This document shows, piece by piece, positions 46,359 through 57,206 of a stretch of DNA of 64,000 bases. Within the stretch, counting starts at the first letter, position 1. Each line of letters begins with the position of its first letter. The notes under the pieces are model-generated. The model did not search any database. It had not been told where the DNA came from and was given only the letters and a program-made list of their open reading frames with translations. The position numbers were made by a program, and so were the translations under genes. Source of the stretch: Pseudopithomyces maydicus (lineage: Eukaryota; Ascomycota; Dothideomycetes; Pleosporales; Didymosphaeriaceae); contig JANTUC010000014.1 of the NCBI GenBank assembly GCA_026873275.1, positions 930,001 to 994,000 on the forward strand, given 5' to 3'.

Positions 46359-48558
46359 GATAGGTTTGGTTATTTGCACCGTGATATATAGAAACTTTAT
46401 CTCGATTATTACGAGACGATATGGCATTGTCAATCATGTCTAAGTTTTTCATGATTTATGATTAGGATCATCTTTGTCACTTTCTGTTGTCGCTGCCGTA
46501 TTGGACTTTAGTGGAATACAGTAAGTATAGATGAGTGCTTCTGGGCTTTAATTCATGTGTAAGAAATATAATCAAGCAGGATCCTTTCGAATGATAGCTC
46601 TGCATCATCCTAGATCGTGTGATGAGATTAGATAGACTGGCCCATTGGCCCCACGATTACACAGGATTTCCAGCGGAAATTCACTAGCTTTATTTCATGA
46701 TACATGGCTATCTTCAACATCATTTAACTTGACTGAGCGATACGATAGTGTTAGATGACAAAGGTTGGCCCAAGCATCAAGGGGGTTCTGTTCCGATTCG
46801 CATACCATACAAATAAAATAGCTCGCTTGCTAAGTTACTTATGTAGATAATGATATCTCCAGGTATCTATTTAGGTGCCAATGGACTATACCGATGACCT
46901 CGGCACCTTGGTGGAACTTGGGAACTTGGAACCTTGGAATATGTCACATCACGTGACTCATTGATTCCCGAGGTCTAGGTCGCAATATTGCAATATTCTG
47001 CAGATTTAATGCACCAATCATTGCTTATGAAGAAAATCTTTTATTTCAAACTATGATAGTGATAGGCCTTGACGAAATATAATATGACTTAAGCTATACA
47101 ATCTTTGACATTGAGCATGCTCTATCAAATACTTAAGAACGCAGCATTCGGCTACTTACTACTATAATAATAGAAAATAGGATCGAATAATACTTTCAAG
47201 AGATGTTAGTTTGTAAATAATATATTCTTGACATACTCTCAACAAACAACAGTTAATTCTCAAGTCAAAGTCAACAGATTGCAGTTCAAGGTTTGTAAAC
47301 GCAGTAAGTGTTTTTTTTATACCCAAATAGTTCAAAAGCTTTTAGCACATATATTCCTCAAGCTAAATCCCATTGAACAGTGATAATCTGTAGTGTAGAG
47401 TGAGATGCAGTACTTGATCAGCAGAACATCATACTGGAGATCTACGGTTTTGTACTCAATAATGCTAGCGTGTCAGAACGGGGGAACGGAACCCGTATAA
47501 TGCATGAAAAAGGCTTAGGTCATATTATGATTCAGCACTGTTACCCCGCTGTTTCCAAAGCTTGTGAACTCAATCAAGAAGTTGAGTTTGTGGTTGGTAT
47601 CCAACTTGAACAGACAAGACAGACACCTCTCGAAAATCGTATGTCAGACTTTATTAGATTTTCTGACACTGGAGCAAGATACACTTTACACTGTCTTATT
47701 TTTCTCTAATATTGCGCATGGATTCTCTTAGATTTCCTCTTATTAAGACGATGCATTAACTCAGTGAAATATATAAATTTTATTTGACTCCCTCTTGCCG
47801 TACTTTACAACAGAATATAGGAATGATATTCCGACTATCCCCTGCAGTAAGCAAAGGCCAAGTATTGCAGTGTTCTGATCAACGTTCACTGAGCAAACTC
47901 ACCCCAGTGCACCCCTTAACCACTCACAACGCACCCATTCCCCACCATACCGAATGTCTCGGAATCGGCCCGAAACACACCATTATTCACATCCTACGTC
48001 AACTCGAACCAATCAAGCATTCCCGCATCCATAGTCTCCAAGCAGCATACACATGCGGGGAAAGCTTCCCGCGGGAACGCTGCCGCGGGAGCAACGATTT
48101 CAGCTGCATGCGCCTCCTCACCTCACACGACACCAAATATGACAGGAGACAGCCAATCGCATCCACACGCATCGGACGAGCAACTGCACGCCCAACGAAT
48201 GGAAGTGGTGCGGTTGAGTAGCCGTCAGCTTCGGATGGCCATGGTCGGGGTGCATATGGCGTCGTGTCACCATGTTACGGAGTTCCGACACACAGCTAAA
48301 GGGCCGTTGCTCGATGATAAGTACGCTTGGGATGCTGTGTCTTCCAGGCCTTCCAGTTCGTCTCTGAATCCTCATCTGAGCCATACTTTCATAACTCTGT
48401 ATAAAATATACATTGCGCGATTAGTTGGGTGCATACCTGTCATACGATAGATACCTACCCTGACTATTGCCCTCTGTGATACAAACCTCACACTAGTCTA
48501 CACCATTACCATCATCTCCACATATCACTGAACCGTAGACGCCGCTGCATTATCCATC
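46359..48558. other. AT-rich gene-poor block
   Basis: The 2.2 kb have no supported gene. The stretch 46500-47880 is strongly AT-rich compared with flanking sequence and full of TA dinucleotides, as in decayed, RIP-mutated repeats. A TCACGTGA palindrome lies at 46949-46956. GC content rises again after about 47880; an ORF at 47784-48221 there shows no recognisable motif. Confidence 0.5.
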
Positions 48559-48783
48559 ATGCCGGCCCAGACTCGCAGCCTCGAGATGTTGATCCTCCAA
48601 GCACACCGTGCTAAGGGTATTCGCTATCCGACGTCGTCGTCGAAGGAGTCGTTCAAGACGTGGTACTCGTATGCTCTCCGTCGAGGCGGTGCAGACAAGC
48701 CTGATGCACAAGCACTGCTTGAGCATGGTAGGCAGATAAAAGAAACGCGGGACTTGACGCCCACTGGTAGGACGTACTTGTAG
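48559..48783 (+). CDS. Small hypothetical protein, 74 aa
   Basis: A short ORF with an ATG after a pyrimidine/CA-rich leader and a balanced composition: SLEMLILQAHRAKGIRYP, then ESFKTWYSYALRRGGADKPD, ending TGRTYL. No domain, signal peptide or membrane segment is seen. It could be a real small protein or chance; the flanks give no help. Confidence 0.4.
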   Translation: MPAQTRSLEMLILQAHRAKGIRYPTSSSKESFKTWYSYALRRGGADKPDAQALLEHGRQIKETRDLTPTGRTYL

Positions 48784-49271
48784 GTGCCCATCAGTGTAAG
48801 TGAGCACGCACTGCTGGCTTGGAGAGCTTGCTGATACTCCTAGGGAAGGGTGGATGTGGTGACGAGGGGTCGATTTTTTCGTTCGCAGCAGTGTGCAATT
48901 AATTCGGATTGGCAGATCTAGGGCATCTAAATCGCATAATGTTCGGGTCTCGGGTTGAGCAGGAGTTTGGTTTTTTTATCGGGACTGGATGGCGTGAGCC
49001 ATTTGATACACATGGTCACTGGGTGTACTCCACCTATGGAGAAGATTGAACCCGCTCTTGATGAAAGCATAGTAAGTGTAAGATACCACGACATAATTCG
49101 CATCAATGAATTAAGATACCCACGCATGCTAGTCCCAGTCTATATAATGATGATACATACAAATCATAAATACAGAAACATAGGAGACATGGACAAAGGA
49201 AATCCAAGCATATCCGTTCCTGACATTACCTTGTTGGCCCCATCGTCACGGTAACAGCTTACCATCCCCAA
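48784..49271. other. Intergenic, 488 bp
   Basis: The interval is between convergent ends of the small ORF and the 49272 gene. No gene is supported. Confidence 0.35.
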
Positions 49272-51831
49272 TCACATCCCCATCGCCTTCACTCTTCCAA
49301 CGCCCTTCATTATAGCTGCAGCACCATACACACGTTGAAAGATACCCAGACCTTGAGGGCGACAGCCAGTATACGCATCTCTGACCCGCTCCGCAAGACC
49401 CTTGTTTCGGCTCTCCACGTTCTGCACCCCGCTTTCCCCGTTGAAGCTCGATTGGTTGGTGTTCATTGTGGCGGATGCACTCGTGTTGCTGACATCGCCC
49501 GAGAACATCGGATATGGTTCGTAGATTCCCCATGTTCGCGAAACACCATCGGGATTGGGCGATTCCGCATTGGCATTGGTGAATGGAAGAGGGGCAGCAG
49601 TCGAAGGTATTTCTTTGCTTGCCGGGGTAGATGGATATGCATTCATAGGCGTAGCACACACCGTCCGGTTCAGCATGGTCGTCGATGAACAGCTCTCAGA
49701 CCGCTTTACGTCCTCGGCACGAGCGAGTCTGAACAGATTTCCCAGTATATAGATAGGATAGGGGATATAAGCCCGGCGGCCTAGCGCAAGGCTCGTACTG
49801 TTATCCTCTTCATCGGCGTGACCGTCTTTGGCCTTCTTCTTATCCTTCGGTGCTCTTGCATGGATACTTGCAGCTGGATAGTCCCATACAGTGGCCATAT
49901 GCCCAGAGCGGGCACTCGTCATTACCGATGTAGGCGTAACCTGTGGCTCAAGAGTGGCAGTTCTCATCTCACCCGTGGCGCTGGACGAGGTTACTTCGCC
50001 GCGAGCCAGGTTCGCGAGTCGTCCCAGGAGCAAGAAAGGCAACGGTATGCTTCCTCGTCGAGACATGGCGCCATTCTTTTCCGGAGCCATGCTGATGGTG
50101 CTCCAGTTCAGATTCGAAGTCAAATTCGAATTCAGAGTCAAGGTCGAATTGGAAGTTGAATTGGAACTCAATTGAACAGTCGAATTGGAAGTTGAGTTGG
50201 AACTCAAATGAATAGTTGAATTCGAACTTGAATTCCCCACCGAAGCCGCCGGTATCGTTGCTGCTGTCGCTACTGCTGTCGTTTCTACTGCCGTCGTTGT
50301 GGCCGTCATCGTCGTCATCGTAGTCGTTGCCGCCATCGTCGTTGTCACCACCCCGCTCGTCACCGCCGTTGCCGTTGCCGCCGCCGTCGTAGCAGCATCC
50401 CTACCTTCCAGTTCGACTTCTCCAGGCATGTTTCCTTCTGGTACCCTCCGCCTCCCGCAATTTTTGCTTCTTCCCTCACCACTCCCCGGCAGCGACGGTC
50501 CCATAGCTTCCGAGTCGTCGCAAGAATCTCTCCCTGACACACCGATTCCTATGTGATGGTGCACCGACGCCGTAGGCTCAGTTGGTAGGCTGCCGCCCGC
50601 CAACGGTTCCAGATCGACCACTGGCTTCGTTCCCGAACTTGATTCTTCTCTCCCCACGACAGGCCCCGGTGGCAAACCCCAAAACGCTCTTAAATATTCG
50701 CAGTCCCTCTTGCTCAAGTTGTATTCTTGCCTGCGTCTCAGACTCAGCGCTTTGCGCACCGCAAGCATGCCTCCCTGATCGGGTTGTAGGGCTTTAAGCT
50801 GCTCGCACGTCAAACCTCTCCTATCGACGTGCTCGATCTTGGCCTTCACGCCAGGAATCTTATCCACAGCTTCGTTGATCTTGTCGATTCCCCCATTTAT
50901 CTTCTCCTTCACCTGCTCCTTGACGTTATCAGCGAGCTGCTTGCCATCGCTGAGCCAGGCGCCGAATTTGCGCTCGACCTGGACTTTGAAGTCGACTATT
51001 TTGCCTAACCTGTTGAGGAAGAGGATGAAGAGGATGATGACGGCGATGACGACGGCGAGGGTGAGAAAGGCTTTCAGGTGGCGCCTGAAGAGGGAGAAGC
51101 ACGAGTTGGCATGGCGGGAGGGCTTTTTTTGAGGGTTTGGTGCGGGATTTGTTCGGATTGGTGGTAGTCTTCCTGGAGGATATCATCTCGGTCTGGTGCG
51201 GAGACGGGTTCACGGTCCCAGTGAGACCTTTCTCCGCGGTTTTCGAGATATGGCGTTTCTGGGGAGTGGTCGGAGGTGGGAGGGTGCGGGGGAGTCCTTT
51301 CGAGTGGTTGTTGTTGTCGTCGAGTGCGACGTCGTCGAATCCGGAGCAATGATTGTGATCTCTTTGATGAACAGTATACCCCCAATCTCTACCACGCTCA
51401 TCGGAGTTGGAGCGATGGTTGTTATATCTTCCATCAGCAGCAAACACTTCATTGCTCCCACGCTGATGATTGAAATCCTCCCTAAATATCGACGACTTTG
51501 GAGAGCGACTGTTATTTTTCTCCCTGTCATCCCGGGACCCAAATCGTGCGTCTGAAAGCGGACTCCCGCCCAGTACCTCGCCCATCTTACCCTTATTTAT
51601 GCTGATTTTGCGTAAATGTTCTGGGGTATGCCGTCGCTGGTGATTGCCTTTGGACAAGAGCTCGTCAAACTGCGGGGAGGAACGTTGCTTCTTTGTAACT
51701 CTGGTGCCGAGAGCGCGTCCCGCAGCTGGGAAGGGTGTCGCGAACTTGTTGGTCGTGTGGACGGTGTCTGGATAGGATATGGTGGTTGGTATGTCTGTTG
51801 TATCGTGGGGGCGTCGTTTCGATAGGACCAT
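49272..51831 (-). CDS. Large Ser/Thr/Asn-rich single-pass membrane protein, two apparent frameshifts
   Basis: I do not recognise a named family. Starting at 51831 (MVLSKRRPHD), a disordered, charged cytosolic part is followed by a single membrane helix (AFLTLAVVIAVIILFILFL, near 51000-51080) and a long outer part. The outer part contains Thr-rich and Asn-Ser-Thr-rich repeats (potential N-glycosylation sites) and ends VKAMGM. Frame breaks are at five G (51288-51292) and seven T (51124-51130; A on the coding strand). Adding one base at each yields 2562 nt, 853 residues, and rejoins the basic juxtamembrane segment to the helix. The layout, a type II protein with glycosylated exterior, suggests a wall-associated or sensor protein; that is inference. 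It is the first of three such genes in a row. Confidence 0.7.
50100..50245 (-). repeat. Coding minisatellite of Asn-Ser-Thr units
   Basis: Imperfect repeats of about 42 bp encode variants of LSSNSTSNSTVQ. Each unit gives two or more Asn-x-Ser/Thr glycosylation sequons. The repeat lies in the outer domain of the 49272 gene. Confidence 0.65.
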
Positions 51832-52217
51832 ATATATGTATATATGTAGCTGTGTGATAGAGTTACCGCTGTATCTAACACTTTTATTGCTGAAAGTATG
51901 GTGAGGGGGTGGAAGGAACTTACTGAGGGGTTGTACGGAGAGGAGGAAGGAGGAAGGAATCTGGGTCCGAGAAAACTGTTTATAACCATGGCTTTGAGAA
52001 GAATGTGTCAATCCAATGGTAGAAAGAGCTTATATTGACTCTGCAAAATAGATACGTAGTGACTGAAATAGATACAAATTTCGTTCTATTGCTCATACCA
52101 AAATACAGTCATACCCATCGCATCGCAACGCATCAAGTGGAAGCATCCCCTGGTGTAGTCATAGTTGACTGCTCAGAGTGATGTATCACACTCTCTTGTC
52201 CTATCCACCGTAACGCA
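51832..52217. promoter_or_regulatory. Upstream region of the 49272 gene
   Basis: An alternating TATATATGTATATATG tract lies at 51831-51846, directly at the start codon side of the 49272 gene. It is probably part of its leader or TATA region. No gene is supported. Confidence 0.35.
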
Positions 52218-53303
52218 TCAAGTCGACGCACCCTCAGGCGTAGTCGTAGCCGCTTCCTTAGAGTGCTGCGTCACGCTCTCCTTCGTCGCCACCACCGACG
52301 ATGAGCCATGCACCTCACTCCTCGCATGAGTCATGACAGAACTATGCGACCCGCTCTTCGCATCAGTCGCAGTAGCATTATGTACTTCGCTCGTCGAGTA
52401 AATCGTAGTAGCGTTTCCGGTAGTCGCGTTCCCGGTAGTCGCGTTCCCGGTAGTCGCATTGCTGATCGATTCCACGTGAGCTACTGCAGGGCTTGCATTC
52501 CTAGTTTCACCATCTCCCTGCGCCCCCGCAGTCCCAATGCGTACCAGTATGAACACCACGACCGCCGCCATTCCCACAAGGATGAGAATCAACACTCCGA
52601 TTACCAGCAAATCGCAAATGTGGCTCCTCTTCGACGACCGTTGACTGTTCTTTTCGGGGTCAGATTTGCTCTGCGTTCGACTAAGTTTGCTGCCGCTGAA
52701 ACGATGATTCGGATTGTAGACCGTGTCGGGTCCGGTCTGGAACGTATGTCCCAGCTGCGAAGCCTCGCATTCTTGCGCGCTGGGGAATTGGGTATCGCGG
52801 CGTGGGTCCAAGCGGCATGGTTCTTCCGCATCGACCGCAGTCTGCGCGTGAGAGTGCATAGACGGTGAATGGAATGATCCTTCCGGGTGAATCGGACTCG
52901 GCTCGCGAGAATGTCTATACGGCGCTTGGGGACCAGAGAGAGGAGAAACATCGGAACGATTGTCGAAGTCGCGTTCTGGACTATATGCATATGGATTCTG
53001 AGTGTGAATGCTTAGATGGGGTTTCTCATTCCCCTGCTCATGCTCGCGGTACCCCGTCGCAGATGGCGATCTGACGTCCGTCGATGCCGAAGAAACTTCG
53101 GAAAACGTTCTCGGTTTGGGGACGGCTCTGGTGTTGGGATGTTCTGTTGTGGGGGATATGTCGTGACCGGCGTCTCCGGTGAAGGAACCGACGGAGGATT
53201 CCGACTTGACGCCCGGTGAGAATACACCTTGATCAGCTGAATCGTGAGTGGTGGGGGGTTGCGAGATTTTCAGAGGTGGGGGCGTGGGTGTGTTGTCCTC
53301 CAT
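52218..53303 (-). CDS. Single-pass membrane protein with Asn-Ala-Thr-Thr repeats
   Basis: Single exon, 361 residues from the Met at 53303 (MEDNTPTPPPLKISQPP). A long disordered Pro/Ser-rich cytosolic part is followed by one membrane helix (LLVIGVLILILVGMAAVVVF) and a short outer tail rich in Ser/Thr with three GNATT repeats, each a glycosylation sequon. The layout is the same as the 49272 gene, which suggests related function or an old duplication, although I see no clear sequence identity. No known domain. It is intact. Confidence 0.7.
   Translation of the reverse strand: MEDNTPTPPPLKISQPPTTHDSADQGVFSPGVKSESSVGSFTGDAGHDISPTTEHPNTRAVPKPRTFSEVSSASTDVRSPSATGYREHEQGNEKPHLSIHTQNPYAYSPERDFDNRSDVSPLSGPQAPYRHSREPSPIHPEGSFHSPSMHSHAQTAVDAEEPCRLDPRRDTQFPSAQECEASQLGHTFQTGPDTVYNPNHRFSGSKLSRTQSKSDPEKNSQRSSKRSHICDLLVIGVLILILVGMAAVVVFILVRIGTAGAQGDGETRNASPAVAHVESISNATTGNATTGNATTGNATTIYSTSEVHNATATDAKSGSHSSVMTHARSEVHGSSSVVATKESVTQHSKEAATTTPEGAST
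52412..52460. repeat. 15-bp coding tandem repeat, about 3 copies
   Basis: The unit GTTCCCGGTAGTCGC is repeated in the 52218 gene, encoding GNATT on the minus strand. Copies are nearly identical, so copy number may differ among strains. Confidence 0.8.
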
Positions 53304-53523
53304 TTGTTGCTTGTTTATTAAGGACTGTATGAAAAAATCTCTGGCTCCAGGAATGAGCATGAAAGGGTGGTGCTGGGTGGGCAAGGTGAAATGCAAAGGG
53401 AAAGAGAACAAGTGATATATCGACTGGCGAACGATTTGATTTATCGGGGCGTGCAAAAAGCGACATGTACATTGTCTCTGGGTATGAGTAGAATAGATGG
53501 CGGATTGTTGATATTGCTCAAAC

Positions 53524-54352
53524 CTACGGTAACCACGCCCACTCCACATTGACTCGTCCCAGGTCCGGGTCAGCCATTTTGTTGAACATGGCTGGACTCA
53601 CATCGATGTCTGTAGGTTGACAACCAGTACCTGCGCCGAGTTAGTCTCATGTTTCTTTTGTTTATAATCGCTCGATCATGGTTATGAAATGGACATGAAC
53701 AACTCACATCTATCCACGACGGTAAGATCAATGGTGACCTCCTTTCCATCCTCCCTCCTCCTTCTCGCCCGTATCTTCCGGCCGCAAAGGGGATTTTGAT
53801 TCGGATCACTTCCCGTCTGTACGGCGTCAAACGTGACATGGCTGACGGCAACAATGGGGCTGTTGTCGTTTGAGTCAATGCCGCACGCGCCCAAGGCAGG
53901 ATTGTAATACGTCAGATCGCCGGTGAAGGTTTGCGCATTACTTGGAAGGGGCAAATTCTGATCTCTGGTGACGAGGGAGTCAGCATAGGCATTGCCGGAA
54001 GTGACCAAAGGGTCATGCGACGTAGTAGACGCTGGATTGATACTCACTGATGCTTCTTGCTCAAACCCACGCCCAGACCCACGGCTAGCGCAATGACTGC
54101 AATTATGGCGCCAAGCAGAATCAAGAGGAATGTGCGACGCTTGAGGCCTACGTAGCGCTTGTACGGTGGGAACACGCGGTCGAAGCGATCAGCTATCGCC
54201 CAGCGCGTGCTTGCAGAGCCTAGATGCAGGCCTCTCTTCCTCGTGGTGCCTTCCTCGGGGACCTCCCAGTCCTGGGCACTGTAGTCACTACCTTGAGCCC
54301 CATGCGCCGGCTCAGGTATCTTCAATTCGGTGGCCACGGTCGTGTTGGCCAT
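53524..54352 (-). CDS. Membrane-anchored RlpA-like double-psi beta-barrel protein
   Basis: Three exons: 54048-54352, 53708-53964, 53524-53630; 222 residues. A polar N terminus and one membrane helix (FLLILLGAIIAVIALAVGL) are followed by a double-psi beta-barrel domain: TFTGDLTYYNPALGACG, then NPLCGRKI, ITIDLTVVDRC-like strand and the ending DVSPAMFNKMADPDLGRV with final WAWLP. This matches the expansin/barwin-like RlpA family, which in fungi is secreted or wall-bound; the N-terminal anchor places the barrel outside the cell. The final cysteine pair (CTGC) is formed across intron 2. It is intact. Confidence 0.88.
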
Positions 54353-54788
54353 TGCGACGCGCGATGGCGGGTATATTAGTTATGTACGGGATTTATGTAC
54401 AAGCAGAGTCAGAGGGTATCACGGAAAATCCAAGTTATGACATGATAAAAGAGTGGACGCTCGGACACGGCGGTGGCAGCGGCGAGCAATTGCGGCGCAA
54501 AGAGGAGGAGTGGGAGTGGCAGTGGGAGAGGGAATACGATGTGGGAGGGTCAAAGTGGGTCAAGGGTAAGGGTCTGGGGAAGGGAACCTTGGAAAGGGGG
54601 CGTGCGTGTGTGGAGATGGTTCGGATCAGAAACTCGGTGACCGAGATGACGCCGAGATAATCGGAGGCCCGAGAGTGGGTTGGGTTGCGACATGGTTGCA
54701 GCGCCACTTCCGACTTGATTGACGACGACCTCAACACCTGGCCCACGAGAGCACGCCGCATCCCGCTTTCCACACTCGGCCCTTCACC
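54353..54788. promoter_or_regulatory. Divergent promoter region, RlpA-like and CUE genes
   Basis: The 436 bp GC-rich interval lies between divergent starts. ORFs here are shadows. Confidence 0.35.
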
Positions 54789-55404
54789 ATGGCGGAGCAA
54801 ACTCTCAACGTCCCACAGCTCCTCGTTTTCCTGGCCGTCACCGTCCTCGTTCTGCGGTGGTGGTTCAAGCCCGCGAATGCCAACACACCCACCTCGGCCG
54901 CAAACAGGAGAGTCAATCCAGCCCACATCGACCAGCTGGCCCAGATGTTCCCGCAGTTGGACCGGCGAACAATAGCATGGAACCTGCAGAGGAACGGCGG
55001 CAACGTGCAAGGCGTGACCGAGACAGTGCTGGGTGGCAGGTCATTAGAGCAGGTACGATCCCCCCATCTTCGACGACGTCTGCTTCTCGCTAACCAGTTC
55101 ATAGCCCCCACCTAGTTTCCAGCTACCGCCCTCGAGAACAGCAACACCCACCGCTGGCCAGCCACGCAGCGCCGCGAGACAGCCTGCTAAGCCCGCACAG
55201 CCCGATCTGATCACGCGATACAACCTTGCCTCCAAAGTTGGACAGGCAACCACCACCGCCACAGAAGAGCAGCCCAAGGGGAAGGCCTGGAGCCAGGATA
55301 AGAGCGAGAGGCAGGCCAACCTACAACGAAGGCGGGAAGAGATGATTCTGGCTGCGAGGCGGAAGATGGAGGAGAAGGCAAAGGCCGAGCAGAAGACGGC
55401 ATGA
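54789..55404 (+). CDS. CUE-domain membrane protein (Cue1-like)
   Basis: Two exons, 54789-55052 and 55105-55404, give 187 residues. An N-terminal membrane helix (LNVPQLLVFLAVTVLVLRWW) is followed by a CUE ubiquitin-binding domain (INPAHIDQLAQMFPQL-type; here VNPAHIDQLAQMFPQLD, with the later di-Leu region less clear) and a charged C-terminal coiled stretch (RRREEMILAARRKMEEKAKA). In yeast Cue1 recruits the ubiquitin-conjugating enzyme Ubc7 at the ER for protein degradation; the same anchor-plus-CUE order supports a related role here. The exon 2 start (CCCCCAC) keeps its five C run in frame. Confidence 0.88.
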
Positions 55405-56190
55405 AGAGGGGGTCACGGCCAGGGAACTGTAATTACGCAATAGTAAAACACATGTCTGGCGAGTGAAGCTGGTTGGGAGCATTATACCCATGAGGGACAT
55501 GCACGTTTACTGTGGAGCCAAAATGCTGCCAGTATAAATCGTGAGGAGCACAACCTAACATCAGAAATCCACTCATCTACACAACACAACACGATACACC
55601 TTATCTAGCATTACCCCAATCCGGCAACCAGTAAGCGTTCCACATGTCATCTATCAGCAAACATATAACCCCAAACTTAAAAATGCAATTCAATAGCTGG
55701 CCCTCGTAGAATAAATGGTGATCTACTAGCCCTACGGCTAGTGGTCGCCGTGGCGCTAAGCCACTCAACAAGCTTGGTGATAAAGAACGGCATAATACCA
55801 TGTAATGCACCGAGATGCATGAGGATGGGATGCTGTTGATGGGGGGCTGATAGAACGTTCCTGGGAGGGGGATGCTTGCAAGAGTTTGTGAATGCGAATT
55901 GATTGGCTGAATGGTAAGGGGTCAGACAACGGGCCTTTTAAGATGGTGAATGGGCATCATGCATGTAAGCTTCGTATTCGAAATGAGCATCGTGATTTGT
56001 CGAATCTAGTCTATAATCTTTGAAGATCGCCGAACCCAAGTGTCAGTCCAGTTTACGCAAGATGATTCTGCAGCCATCGTGCTTTTTCAAATTCTAGTCT
56101 ATCGTCGTCTTTGAAGATCGCCGAGCCCAAGTGTCAGTTCACTTTACGGGAGATGATTATGCAGCTATCGTGGTTCCAATGATGCGATGC
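55405..56190. other. Intergenic, 786 bp, convergent
   Basis: The interval lies between the CUE gene and the nitrilase 3' end. It contains a diverged direct duplication (listed separately). No gene is supported. Confidence 0.4.
56006..56172. repeat. Imperfect tandem duplication, about 75 bp unit
   Basis: TCTAGTCTAT..CTTTGAAGATCGCCGA..CCCAAGTGTCAG..TTTACG..AGATGATT.TGCAGC.ATCGTG occurs at about 56006-56083 and again at about 56094-56171 with roughly 85 per cent identity by eye. It lies just after the nitrilase stop. Confidence 0.75.
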
Positions 56191-57206
56191 CTACTGCGCC
56201 GGTGGATTCGTATCCAGGCCATCCACCGAAAAGTGGAAGCTGTCCAGTCTTCCATAGCTCCCCGCAACGTCCAGATCCAGTCTACCTCTCTCGCAATCCT
56301 CGAAATCAACATCCGTTACCAACATCTCATCTTCCGCTTCCCATAGAGGCCCAGACAGCACCTCCCCAAATGGCGAGGTGATGCAGGACCCCCTCGTGAG
56401 ACAAACTCGTCCGACCCGGAGCCTTCGCCCCCAGTGATCCACTGCGGCAACTGGCTCTTCTTAACACACTGATTCGCACTGACGACCACGCACCGCCCCT
56501 CAACCCCAATCGTCCGCATCAGAGAAGCCCACGTATCCCGTGCATCCGCCGTGGGCGCAAACCATAAATTCACATTTTGGCTATACAGCGACTGCCTCAG
56601 CAACGGCATGTAGTTCTCCCAGCAGATCGCCGCCGCCATGCACAACTTGACGCCTTTAATCTCCGTCGTGACTGCACGCAGGGTCGACGGTGAACCCTGT
56701 CCCCAAATCATCCGCTCGCTCCCAGTCGGCATGACCTTCCGTCTCTTTCCCAGCGTTCCAAGCTTTGGACACACAAACAGCGCACCGCAGTAGAGCGTCC
56801 CGGCGCAGCGTTCTACGAGGCCGGTCACGATGAAGACACCCGTTTCGCGGGCGATGCGCTCGAGCTCTTCTCGCGTGCCATCGCCGCGGTGCTTTTTGCC
56901 TTTGGGCAGTTCGAGACGTCGCTCTAACCAGTCGTCTCCGGCTCCGGAGGGGGTGTCTCCAAGGTCGACGGCTGCGTGGAAGTATTCTAGGAATTGGTCA
57001 CGGCCTTGGGGTGTGCGTCCTCCGACGGCGTTGCCAAAGGTGCATGTCCGTGGGTAGCCGCCTAGGTAGGCTTCCGGGAATAAGAGGATGTCGACACGTT
57101 GAGTTGCGGCCTTCTTCGCTGTTTCCTCGAGGGCGCGAAGCGTTTCCTCTGTGGTGGACAGCGTCCGACTCTGGGCAGATGCGAGCTTGAGCGTCTGCGG
57201 CATCAT
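56191..57206 (-). CDS. Nitrilase (carbon-nitrogen hydrolase), one apparent frameshift
   Basis: Hydrolyses nitriles to acids and ammonia. The catalytic triad is visible: Glu in LLFPEAYLGGYPR, Lys in LGKRRKVMPTGSE, and Cys in AAICWENYMPLL. The Cys-Trp-Glu-Asn-Tyr-Met sequence is typical of true nitrilases and cyanide hydratases. The frame breaks late, at five C (56389-56393), after SDEFVSRGG; one added base makes 1017 nt, 338 residues, and restores a C-terminal part with LWEAEDEMLVTDVDFEDC, the usual nitrilase end. Without it the protein would lose the last strands. The start could be either of two adjacent Met codons (57206 or 57203). Confidence 0.92.

Noticed and set aside
46000..47880. Transposon with coding capacity in the AT-rich block
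   Set aside because: No transposase or reverse-transcriptase motif and no terminal repeats were seen.
47784..48221. 145-codon ORF near the AT-rich block
   Set aside because: It has no domain, no signal, unusual His/Thr-rich composition and no clear ATG; most likely chance.
5786..56393. Programmed ribosomal frameshifting as the primary explanation of the breaks
   Set aside because: Too many unrelated genes are affected, without shared slippery heptamers or downstream structures that I can see; kept only as a testable alternative.
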